Positions 1 through 6,181 of a DNA stretch of 26,493 bases are shown piece by piece. Positions within the stretch are counted from its first letter, which is position 1. Each line of letters opens with the position of its first letter. Position numbers and translations under genes: made by a program. A model generated the notes under the pieces. It saw only the letters and a program-made list of their open reading frames with translations, did not search any database and was not told the origin of the DNA. The stretch spans positions 1 to 26,493 of IMG/VR virus record IMGVR_UViG_3300042881_002984; one strand, written 5' to 3'. The DNA is from a virus.

Positions 1-54
1 GCTATCTATGCTTACGAGCAGCGGTATGTGCAGTTGAAGGGGGGCGCGTCTTGA
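1..54 (+). CDS. C-terminal end of an unknown gene (5' truncated)
   Basis: The frame starting at base 1 is open to a TGA at 52-54 and reads AIYAYEQRYVQLKGGAS. The stop codon is embedded in TTGACAC (51-57), the same junction arrangement seen after the terminase, portal and 9168-10049 genes of this phage, which supports it as a real gene end. Too little remains to assign a family. It lies upstream of the packaging genes, where late regulators or HNH nucleases are often found, but nothing here identifies one. Confidence 0.55.
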   Translation, partial: AIYAYEQRYVQLKGGAS

Positions 55-224
55 CACCCGCCAGTCTCAAGAGGCGTAAACAACAAGGCTCCTTGTTGAG
101 ACTTGAGAAAGGAATCTCTTTGGAAGCCAGAGCGCGAGGAGGCCACGACTGGCAAGATTTGGGGCAAAATTTATTGCGATTGGCTCAAGTAATAAACACT
201 TCTCGCGGTTTGCCGTCTCAATAG
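51..224 (+). CDS. possible small ORF in the leader before terS
   Basis: A frame is open from before base 3 to TAG at 222-224. It has no ATG or GTG in a useful place, and the available starts are TTG at 51, 93 or 96. The translation is basic, with KRRKQQG near the beginning and a possible amphipathic stretch around DLGQNLLRLAQVIN. Codon use (AGA, CGA, TTA, AAT) differs from the neighbouring head genes. It may be a decayed or host-type small gene, or chance coding across a regulatory leader with inverted repeats. I do not recognise it. Confidence 0.2.
   Translation: MTPASLKRRKQQGSLLRLEKGISLEARARGGHDWQDLGQNLLRLAQVINTSRGLPSQ
65..108 (+). repeat. nested inverted repeat upstream of terS
   Basis: An inner perfect palindrome, CAACAAGG (81-88) and CCTTGTTG (91-98), has a 2-nt centre. 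Outer arms TCTCAAG (65-71) and CTTGAGA (102-108) surround it. No T-run follows, so it is not a typical intrinsic terminator. It could be an operator for a late regulator or an RNA hairpin in the leader of the packaging operon. Confidence 0.5.
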
Positions 225-242
225 CCGATTTGATAGTGAGAC
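215..242 (+). repeat. second inverted repeat sharing the GTCTCA half-site
   Basis: GTCTCAATA (215-223) and TAGTGAGAC (234-242) form a 9-bp arm with one mismatch around a 10-nt centre. The GTCTCA half-site also occurs at 64-69 and its reverse complement at 97-102. The site ends 28 nt before the terS start. A repeated half-site in front of the late operon suggests a protein-binding site, but this is inference. Confidence 0.4.
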
Positions 243-270
243 ACACGAAAAAGCCGTATCAAGATGCCGC

Positions 271-810
271 ATGGCCCTGACGCAGATCCAACTCGCCCGC
301 GCGCTCGACGCGAACCAGACGAGCATCAGCCTGTGGAAAGCCCAAGGGATGCCGACCGACTCGGTGGAGACGGCGAAGGCGTGGCTGGCGGCGAACATCC
401 GCCGCAGGAAGGGCGGCAAGCTCTCAGCCCCGCCCGCGAGCAGCAACCCGGCGATGGGGCCGAAGGCGCGACTCGACCGCGCCGCCGAGGGCGAGCTTCG
501 GCACTACGAACTTTGGAAGGCTGCCGCCAACGTGGACGAAATAAACAGCCGCACAGTGGCCGAACTGGCGGGAGCGTGGCGGGACAGTCGGAAGGCAGCA
601 GCACAAGCGGAGCAGGAATTTTCGCAATTCCTTTCGATGACCAAGACCACGCTGAACAAAGCCGAGACGGTGGCGGCGATTCGTGGGCTAATCTCGGCGG
701 CGGTGCAGGATTTTTCGACGTTTCAATGGGGGGAACAGGCGACCTCGATACTGCGAAAACATCTGGCGACATTGCCGCCATCCTTGAGCGAGCAGACCAA
801 GGCGGATTAG
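271..810 (+). CDS. terS: terminase small subunit (Nu1-like)
   Basis: This 179-aa protein opens with a helix-turn-helix-like segment (residues 3-27, QLARALDANQTSISLWKAQG) followed by GMPTDSVETAKAWL. That pattern is typical of the DNA-recognising N-terminus of Nu1-type small terminases, which choose the packaging site and recruit the large subunit. The middle and C-terminal parts are charged and helical, as expected for oligomerisation and TerL binding. It directly precedes the large terminase, which overlaps its 3' end in another frame. No clear Shine-Dalgarno and no TTGACA element precede the ATG; inverted repeats lie upstream instead. An ATG at 264 in another frame is not used. The family call rests on position plus the HTH; sequence conservation in this family is low. 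Confidence 0.7.
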   Translation: MALTQIQLARALDANQTSISLWKAQGMPTDSVETAKAWLAANIRRRKGGKLSAPPASSNPAMGPKARLDRAAEGELRHYELWKAAANVDEINSRTVAELAGAWRDSRKAAAQAEQEFSQFLSMTKTTLNKAETVAAIRGLISAAVQDFSTFQWGEQATSILRKHLATLPPSLSEQTKAD

Positions 811-2507
811 CCGAGGCTTGGGCGGCAAGCCATGAAGTGACGATTGCCCCGCCAAAGCCGGGGGTGGTGGCGTGGGCCGAGGGGAATCTGAAGCTCTCCG
901 AGCGAATCACGAACAAGCCGGGGAGCTACCTGACCCAGCGCACGCCGTATGTGCGCGAAGTGTTGGAATGCTTCGCAGACGAAAGGGTGCGGAGGCTGGC
1001 GCTGGTATGGGGGGCGCAGACATCGAAGACCACGGCCATCATCGTGGGCATGGCCTACAAATTGGACAACTCGCCCGCGCCTTGTCTGTGGGTCATGCCG
1101 TCCACGCACCTGGCGCGGTCTTTTTCGGAAACGCGGTGGATGCCATTGATTGACCAGAACCCGACGCTCGCTAGGCACAAGCAGGCCGATCCCGACAAAT
1201 ACCGACTTTTGGAACAACACTTTGACCGCATGAGCGTGTGGTTCACAGGCAGCAACAGCCCCGCCTCGCTTTCCTCGCGCTCGATTGCCGCGCTGTGCAT
1301 GGACGAATTGGACAAGTTCCCGGCCAAGGGCGGCAAGGAATCAGCGCCTTTGCAGTTGGCCGAGGCCCGCGTAGCGACCTATCCGCAGCATATCATCATC
1401 ACAACCTCGACCCCGACCTATGAGGATGGGGCCATTTGGGAAGAATGGCTGAAAGGCGACCAGCGCAAATACTTCGTCCCGTGCGAGGCCTGCGGCGAAA
1501 TGTTTGTCTTGGAGTGGGAGCGCATCAAGTGGGCGCAGGAAGCCAAGCAAGATTCCGCGTGGAACATGGAGATTGTCTCGGAATCGGCGCGTTGCCATTG
1601 CCCGAAGTGCGACCACGCGCACACCGAGGCCGACAAAGCGCAGATGCTTGAGCGTGGCGAATGGCGGGCGACTGACCTTGCCGCCGAGCCAGGGCGGCGC
1701 AGCTACCATCTGTCCTCGCTCTATGCTCCTTGGCGGCGGTGGTCGGATCTGGCCGTGAAATTCCTTCAAGACCGCGAGACGCCGGGGGGCTTGCAAGATT
1801 TCTTCAACCGCGAACTGGCCCTGCCTTGGGTGGCGGCGGGGTCACTCATCACCACGGCGATGATCCGCGAGCGGGTGGATGCCTCGCCGCGTTACACGAT
1901 AGGCCAGCCGCCCGAAGGCAAGATGTTGGGCCGCATCATGTCGGTGGACGTTCAGCAAACGGAACTGTGGTGGATTATCCGCGAATTGCACGAAGACGGG
2001 AGCAGTTACTTGGTCGATTACGGGGCGGCGATTGGGTGGGATTTGGTCATGGAAAAGTTTCGCCATTACAAATGCTTCAAGGGCGTGGTCGATTCGGGCT
2101 ATGCGGCCAAGACCCCGGCAGGCGTTTACTCGTTCGTTGCTCAGTCGGGCGGTCTATTCTGCGCGGCCAAGGGCCGCACGGTGTCGCAGGGATTGCGCGA
2201 GCCGTGGAAATTTCAGCAAATCTTGGGCGCGGGTCACAATATCTGGATGCTGCAATTCGACGCCGAGTTTTGGCAGGCGCGGCTTTACCATGACGTTTTG
2301 CGCGATGGCCGGGGGCGCTGGTATCTGCCGCGCGACATCGCCAAGGACTACGTTTCGCAGTTGCAGGGCGAGGCGCTGATCGAAAAGGAAGGCGTGGCGC
2401 GGTGGCAGCGCCTTGGGCCGAACCACTTGGCCGACTGTGAGAAGATGGCGCTGGTTCTGATCGACTCCATCATGTCGCAGTTCCAAGCGGGCCAGCCCGC
2501 TCCTTGA
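726..2507 (+). CDS. terL: terminase large subunit, GpA family
   Basis: This is the packaging motor ATPase and nuclease. From the ATG at 726 (593 aa) the following are visible: Walker-A-like GAQTSKT (96-102), Walker-B-like CMDELD (191-196), coupling motif TTSTP (226-230), and a zinc-finger-like region with Cys253, Cys256, Cys290, Cys292 and Cys295. Nuclease acidic residues sit in SVDVQ (D408), VVDSGY (D456) and HLAD (D570). The order and surrounding text, such as DQRKYFVPCEACG, match the GpA family. The Walker A lacks the usual Gly before Lys. The start is uncertain: 726 overlaps terS by 85 nt, while an in-frame GTG at 837 would follow terS by 26 nt and give 556 aa. The frame is open further upstream to 264, but that part is the shadow of terS. 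The TGA stop is embedded in TTGACAC. Confidence 0.95.
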   Translation: MGGTGDLDTAKTSGDIAAILERADQGGLAEAWAASHEVTIAPPKPGVVAWAEGNLKLSERITNKPGSYLTQRTPYVREVLECFADERVRRLALVWGAQTSKTTAIIVGMAYKLDNSPAPCLWVMPSTHLARSFSETRWMPLIDQNPTLARHKQADPDKYRLLEQHFDRMSVWFTGSNSPASLSSRSIAALCMDELDKFPAKGGKESAPLQLAEARVATYPQHIIITTSTPTYEDGAIWEEWLKGDQRKYFVPCEACGEMFVLEWERIKWAQEAKQDSAWNMEIVSESARCHCPKCDHAHTEADKAQMLERGEWRATDLAAEPGRRSYHLSSLYAPWRRWSDLAVKFLQDRETPGGLQDFFNRELALPWVAAGSLITTAMIRERVDASPRYTIGQPPEGKMLGRIMSVDVQQTELWWIIRELHEDGSSYLVDYGAAIGWDLVMEKFRHYKCFKGVVDSGYAAKTPAGVYSFVAQSGGLFCAAKGRTVSQGLREPWKFQQILGAGHNIWMLQFDAEFWQARLYHDVLRDGRGRWYLPRDIAKDYVSQLQGEALIEKEGVARWQRLGPNHLADCEKMALVLIDSIMSQFQAGQPAP

Positions 2508-2523
2508 CACACGCCGCGAGTGC
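2504..2523 (+). promoter_or_regulatory. TTGACA junction element before the gpW-like gene
   Basis: TTGACAC lies 20 nt before the GTG start at 2524 and contains the TGA stop of terL. CACGC (2508-2512) can pair with GCGTG (2522-2526), which includes the start codon. No Shine-Dalgarno is present and no -10-like box lies 16-18 nt downstream. Confidence 0.6.
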
Positions 2524-2787
2524 GTGACGGACGCTGCTATTTTGGCCCAAGTTTTTACGGCCTCTGAACTTTCGCAACTCAAAGCCAGTTGTAAGGCTCA
2601 GATCCTTGCTGGCGGGGCGAGTCAAGCGTTCGTGGTGTCAAGCAGTGTGGGCGGGCGCAGCGTCACCCTGCAAAAGTCCTACGATGCATGGGATATGCTT
2701 GGCCTCATCGAGACGGCCCTTGCCATCAATGCCGGGACAATCGGCAACTCGCGTGTGACGCAAATGCGCTTCCCGAATCGCACATGA
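2524..2787 (+). CDS. gpW-like head-tail joining protein
   Basis: A small 87-aa protein between the large terminase and the portal, the position of lambda gpW. Its layout fits gpW: an N-terminal helix (AAILAQVFTASELSQLKASCKAQILAG), a short beta hairpin (AFVVSSSVGGRSVTLQK) and a second helix (AWDMLGLIETALAINAG). gpW-type proteins bind the portal ring after packaging and prepare the head for the tail. The start is GTG at 2524, 20 nt after a TTGACAC element. Its TGA stop overlaps the portal ATG (ATGA), suggesting coupled translation. Assignment is by position and predicted fold; residue identity with lambda W is weak by eye. Confidence 0.65.
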   Translation: MTDAAILAQVFTASELSQLKASCKAQILAGGASQAFVVSSSVGGRSVTLQKSYDAWDMLGLIETALAINAGTIGNSRVTQMRFPNRT

Positions 2788-4313
2788 AGACCAAGCAGAC
2801 CAAATTTGTTGACCGCCTCGCCGCGCGCTTTGGCTTTTCGCGCATGATTGAGGCCGTGAACCACCGCAGCGAGGAGCGCGGTTGGGTTTACGCGCAAGCG
2901 CAGGATTCTAAAGTTGACCTTTCCTCCTATGACCGCACCCGCCTCATGGCGCTTTCGCGTAAATGTTTCTACAACAACGCGATAGTGCGGGGCGCAGTGC
3001 GCGACAAGGCCATGTATTCCGTGGGCAGCGGCATCGGCATTCGCCCGCAAGCCATGTCAGGTGATCAAGCGTGGGACGACGCGGCAGAGCAATGGTGGGA
3101 GAACTGGGCGCGCTCGCCCGAAATCAGCGGGCGGCACGATATGCGCTCCCTGCAAATGCTCGTCTCGGAGGCTATTGACCGGGACGGGGAAATTTTCGCC
3201 ATCCTTACAGCCAAGACAGACGGCGCTCCCGCCGTGCAGATCGTCGAAGCCCACCGCGTAGAGTCGCCCGACACCTCGGCAAGCAACAACGGCGTGGTGG
3301 ACGGCGTGAAGCTCGACAAGTTCCAGCGACCGCTTGGCTATTTTATCGGGGAAGGCGACGAATACCCGCGCCGCCACCGCGAGGTGAAGGCCGACGCCAT
3401 GCTTCACGTTTACGAACCAGAGCGCGCCGACCAAGTGCGCGGTTATCCTGCCATCGGCGTGGCGCTCAACAGCGTTTTGGATCGGGACGAATTGCTGCGC
3501 TTCGAGATGATGGCGGCAAAGGCTGGCAGCAGCATCGGCCTCGTCATCAAAAACTCCACAGGGAACATCGGCGCGGAGGGATTCCTTGGCGACTTCAGCA
3601 AGGACAGCAACGGCAACCTGACCCGCGAAAGCATTTTCGGCGGCGGGCTGGTTCCGCGCATGAAGAATACGGAAGACATTCAATCCTTCGTGATGAACCG
3701 CCCGAACGAGAAGCTCGACAAACACCTTGAGCAATACATTCGCGCAGCGGCCATCGGCCTTGGCCTGCCTTACGAGTTTGTTTGGGACACCAGCGCGATC
3801 GGCGGCGTGGCGCAGCGGTTTATCATTCAGAAGGCGGCGAGATGCTTTGCTGCCCGCCAGGATGTGCTGGTTAATGCGTTCCTGTCGAAACTCTGGCGCT
3901 ATGCGATTGCCCGCGCCATCTCGCGCAAAGAACTTCCCATGAATCCCGGCTGGCAGTCTGTCGGCTGGCAAACTCCGCGCTCGATCACGGTGGACGTAGG
4001 CCGCGAGGCCACCGCCCGCCGCGACGATGTGAAGGCCGGGCTAATGACGCTCTCGGACTACTTCGGTGAGCAGGGCATTGATTGGAAGGAGGCCGTGGCC
4101 GAGATTGCGACCGAACGCGAATTTGCCGCCGATCTTGGTGTGATGATCGGGGTGGAGCAGGCGCAACCGCAAGCCCCCGTGCTGGAAGTTGTCCCGGCGA
4201 TTGATGCGCCAGCGAACAGCGCCCCGCAGTTGGAAAGCAAAGAAGAACCGACAGAGTTGGCCTTGCCCAAGAAGCGCAAACGCATCTACCGTCGCAAGAA
4301 GCCGACTGCTTGA
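2784..4313 (+). CDS. portal protein, lambda gpB type
   Basis: This 509-aa protein forms the dodecameric ring through which DNA enters and leaves the head and on which the capsid nucleates. Recognisable family stretches include YDRTRLMALSRKCFYNNAIV near the N-terminus, a VRDKAMYSVGSGIGIRP segment, SEAIDRDGEIF, EAHRVESPD, HVYEPERADQVRGYP and the LRFEMMAAKAGS helix. All are typical of the lambda-type Phage_portal_2 family. The ATG at 2784 overlaps the preceding stop (ATGA); upstream in-frame ATGs belong to the gpW shadow. The last 15 residues are strongly basic (PKKRKRIYRRKKPTA), probably a DNA- or scaffold-contacting tail. The TGA stop is embedded in the next TTGACA element. Confidence 0.95.
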   Translation: MKTKQTKFVDRLAARFGFSRMIEAVNHRSEERGWVYAQAQDSKVDLSSYDRTRLMALSRKCFYNNAIVRGAVRDKAMYSVGSGIGIRPQAMSGDQAWDDAAEQWWENWARSPEISGRHDMRSLQMLVSEAIDRDGEIFAILTAKTDGAPAVQIVEAHRVESPDTSASNNGVVDGVKLDKFQRPLGYFIGEGDEYPRRHREVKADAMLHVYEPERADQVRGYPAIGVALNSVLDRDELLRFEMMAAKAGSSIGLVIKNSTGNIGAEGFLGDFSKDSNGNLTRESIFGGGLVPRMKNTEDIQSFVMNRPNEKLDKHLEQYIRAAAIGLGLPYEFVWDTSAIGGVAQRFIIQKAARCFAARQDVLVNAFLSKLWRYAIARAISRKELPMNPGWQSVGWQTPRSITVDVGREATARRDDVKAGLMTLSDYFGEQGIDWKEAVAEIATEREFAADLGVMIGVEQAQPQAPVLEVVPAIDAPANSAPQLESKEEPTELALPKKRKRIYRRKKPTA

Positions 4314-4330
4314 CATGAGCCCGTCCGAGT
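4310..4330 (+). promoter_or_regulatory. TTGACA junction element before the capsid protease
   Basis: TTGACA starts 21 nt before the ATG at 4331 and contains the portal TGA stop. No Shine-Dalgarno sequence lies in the 17-nt gap between the two genes. Confidence 0.55.
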
Positions 4331-5170
4331 ATGGACGCGCTAAAATTTGAAGGCATCTCCGTCGCCACCGTTGGCCCGGCTCTCGGTCATGCCATGTTGG
4401 TGGACGATGTGACGCTGTTGCAGGCCGAGGCCGCAGGCGTTGCTGGTTCACCCGTCAAAGTCTTTGTCGATCACGACGAAAGCATTGATTCCCTCATCGG
4501 TTTCCTCGCCAACTTTCGAATTGTCGAAGACCAACTGCGCGCCGACTTGGAACTTCTCGGCTCGCACCCGCAGGCCACTTTCTACAGCGAGATCCTGACC
4601 AAAGCGCCAAACCGTGTCGGTTTTTCCATGACTTTCAGCGGAACGCCCGACGAGCAAGACGGAAAGCGCTTCGCCCGCGTCTCGGAACTGGTCAGCGTGG
4701 ATCTGGTTTCCCGCCCCGCCGCCAACCCTGACGGTGTTTTCCGCGCCGGGTCGGAGCCCGAAGCCGCGCCCGAAGTTGACACCGCCGCAGTGGGCATGAC
4801 TGAAAATAGTTCTGTCGCCAAAGTTGAGTTTGACGCTCAAGCCGCCATCGAATCGTTGGCCGCTTCGGTTGCCGACCTCAAATCCACCGTGGACGGCCTC
4901 GCCGCCGCCAAAGAAGAAACTCCCGCGCCCGTCGCCGCTCCCGTTGATTCGGAAATGGCCGCGAAGCTCGATGCCGCGATGACCAAGCTGTCCGCTCTGG
5001 AAGTCGAACTCGCCGCTCGCGGCGACAACGCCATCACGGGCAACGGTTCCTCCGTTTCGGTCGAAGACGCTTACGCCTCTGGCGACCGCACCACCAAATT
5101 TGAAATCGTCCGCAAGGCGCTTGAGGCCAGCGATTTCTCCCTCATCAACAAGCTCAAACAATCCAAATAA
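4331..5170 (+). CDS. prohead maturation protease with fused scaffold domain
   Basis: A 279-aa protein of two parts. Residues 1-138 look like an assemblin-type (HK97 gp4-like) prohead protease: His48 in VFVDHDES, Ser99 in VGFSMTFSG and the closing VSVDLVSRPAANPDGVF strand. Residues about 150-279 are Ala/Glu/Lys-rich with heptad-like segments (166-195 and 207-231), typical of a scaffold that fills the prohead and is then degraded. An in-frame ATG (residue 156) with its own TTGACAC element would release the scaffold alone, as in lambda C/Nu3. The gene lies between portal and coat, the standard place. Catalytic residues are assigned by pattern; the peptidase clan is inferred and not proven. Confidence 0.8.
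   Translation: MDALKFEGISVATVGPALGHAMLVDDVTLLQAEAAGVAGSPVKVFVDHDESIDSLIGFLANFRIVEDQLRADLELLGSHPQATFYSEILTKAPNRVGFSMTFSGTPDEQDGKRFARVSELVSVDLVSRPAANPDGVFRAGSEPEAAPEVDTAAVGMTENSSVAKVEFDAQAAIESLAASVADLKSTVDGLAAAKEETPAPVAAPVDSEMAAKLDAAMTKLSALEVELAARGDNAITGNGSSVSVEDAYASGDRTTKFEIVRKALEASDFSLINKLKQSK
4776..4795 (+). promoter_or_regulatory. internal TTGACA element inside the protease gene
   Basis: TTGACAC starts exactly 20 nt before an in-frame ATG at 4796 within the protease reading frame. This is the only plus-strand TTGACA found inside a coding region, and it sits where a nested scaffold start is expected. It has no Shine-Dalgarno. Confidence 0.55.
4796..5170 (+). CDS. nested capsid scaffold protein (internal start)
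   Basis: Internal initiation at codon 156 of the protease gene would make a 124-aa protein identical to the protease C-terminus. It begins MTENSSVAKVEFDAQ, followed by helical, coiled-coil-like segments (SLAASVADLKSTVDGL and MAAKLDAAMTKLSALEVEL), a Ser/Gly-rich linker and a basic C-terminal helix ending FSLINKLKQSK. Such a C-terminus commonly docks onto the coat protein. Lambda and many related phages make their scaffold in this way from the protease gene. Support is the in-frame ATG, the position at the domain boundary and the TTGACAC element 20 nt upstream. Expression as a separate product is inferred. Confidence 0.6.
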   Translation: MTENSSVAKVEFDAQAAIESLAASVADLKSTVDGLAAAKEETPAPVAAPVDSEMAAKLDAAMTKLSALEVELAARGDNAITGNGSSVSVEDAYASGDRTTKFEIVRKALEASDFSLINKLKQSK

Positions 5171-5179
5171 CCTACTAAC

Positions 5180-6094
5180 ATGGCCTCCATCACTGGTCTT
5201 AACGACGACATCATCTCGTCAGCGGCGCTCAAAGCGTTCGTTGATTCTCTCCACCCGCTGAACGCTTTCAGCGTGAACTACAACGCCGAAGCCGCGCGCA
5301 AAGGCGAAGTGGTGAGCATCCCGCTCATCTCCTCGATCACCGCCTCCACGTTCAACAACACCTACGAAGGTGCGGACGGAGACGTTACCCTCACCGCCCG
5401 TGAGGTCACGATCGACAAGCACTATCTCAGCACGGTCGATTTCACCGACACGCAATGGAGCAAGTCCTCCGCGCTCACCCCGCAGATGCTTGCCGAAATC
5501 GGCGCAGAGCAGGGCCGCGCAGTGGCGCAGGCTTTCATCAGCGCAGCCTGGGGCATGATCACCACGGGTAACTTCGGCGCGGCGGTTGCCTCGTTCACCT
5601 CGGCCTCGTTCTCGATGGCCGATGTCCGCAAGGCCCGCTTGGAACTTACCAAGGCCAAAGCCCCGCAGAACGACCGCGCGTTGTTCTTGGAGCCGGAAGC
5701 CTACGACGCTCTCCTCTCCGACAGCACCAACATCCTCGCTAACCTCAACTTCGGCCCCGAAGGTGTGCGCGAGGGAGTGGTTCGCCGTCTGGCGGGCATG
5801 AACGTCTACGAGTCCACCCTGATCCCGGCCACCAACGTCGGAACCAGCATCACCCTCGCAGGCTTCGCGGTGCATCCCTCGGCCATCGCCGTGGCAATCC
5901 GCACCCTCCAGCCGCAGGCTCCTTCAGAGTATCTGGAAGCCCGCACCGTGGTCGATCCCGTCTCTGGTATTGGTTTGGGCTATCGCCGTCACTATAACAC
6001 AGCAAATGGGACTCATTTCCTCAATTTTGAGGTGGTGGGCGGATTCACCTACGGCATCACGGCGGGTCTTAAGATCCTCGCCAAGAAAGCCTAA
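5180..6094 (+). CDS. major capsid protein
   Basis: A 304-aa protein directly after the protease/scaffold gene. The N-terminal half has VSIPLISSITASTFNNTYEG, a TAREVTIDKHYLSTVDFTD strand region and a long helix TPQMLAEIGAEQGRAVAQAF resembling the spine helix. The later RALFLEPEAYDALLSD and GMNVYESTLIPA resemble the A-domain of HK97-fold coat proteins used by many Verrucomicrobia- and Bacteroidetes-type phages. It would form the icosahedral shell. The ATG lies 10 nt after the protease stop, without a Shine-Dalgarno, in the context CTAACATG that recurs before several other genes here. A strong terminator follows 30 nt downstream, consistent with a highly expressed last gene of the head unit. Confidence 0.88.
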   Translation: MASITGLNDDIISSAALKAFVDSLHPLNAFSVNYNAEAARKGEVVSIPLISSITASTFNNTYEGADGDVTLTAREVTIDKHYLSTVDFTDTQWSKSSALTPQMLAEIGAEQGRAVAQAFISAAWGMITTGNFGAAVASFTSASFSMADVRKARLELTKAKAPQNDRALFLEPEAYDALLSDSTNILANLNFGPEGVREGVVRRLAGMNVYESTLIPATNVGTSITLAGFAVHPSAIAVAIRTLQPQAPSEYLEARTVVDPVSGIGLGYRRHYNTANGTHFLNFEVVGGFTYGITAGLKILAKKA

Positions 6095-6122
6095 AGACTG
6101 TTCTGGTTCGTGTGTTCAGCAG

Positions 6123-6150
6123 ACCCCTGGCTATGCCGGGGGTTTTGCTT
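6123..6150 (+). terminator. intrinsic terminator after the coat gene
   Basis: CCCCTGGC (6124-6131), loop TAT, then GCCGGGGG (6135-6142) form an 8-bp GC-rich stem with one T-G pair. TTTTGCTTTT follows immediately. It would stop or attenuate transcription between the coat gene and the glycosyltransferase gene. Confidence 0.85.
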
Positions 6151-6159
6151 TTGGTGAAG

Positions 6160-6181
6160 TTGACAGGCCCGCCGTGGCCGC
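6160..6181 (+). promoter_or_regulatory. TTGACA element before the two-domain glycosyltransferase
   Basis: TTGACAG starts 22 nt before the ATG at 6182. Here it is not linked to an upstream stop codon, because the coat gene ended 65 nt earlier. GGCC (6166-6169) and GGCC (6176-6179) can form a short stem between it and the start. Confidence 0.55.

Noticed and set aside
264-725. N-terminal extension of the large terminase to ATG 264
   Set aside because: This stretch is the other-frame reading of terS: Arg/Gly/Pro-rich, low complexity and without family match.
3057-3971. Long minus-strand open frame opposite the portal gene (304 codons)
   Set aside because: GC-rich antisense shadow of the portal gene with no coding signature; similar antisense frames elsewhere were also dropped.
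4265-4310. Nuclear-localisation-like basic motif at the portal C-terminus
   Set aside because: A basic tail in a phage portal is more simply a nucleic acid or scaffold contact; nothing suggests a eukaryotic role.
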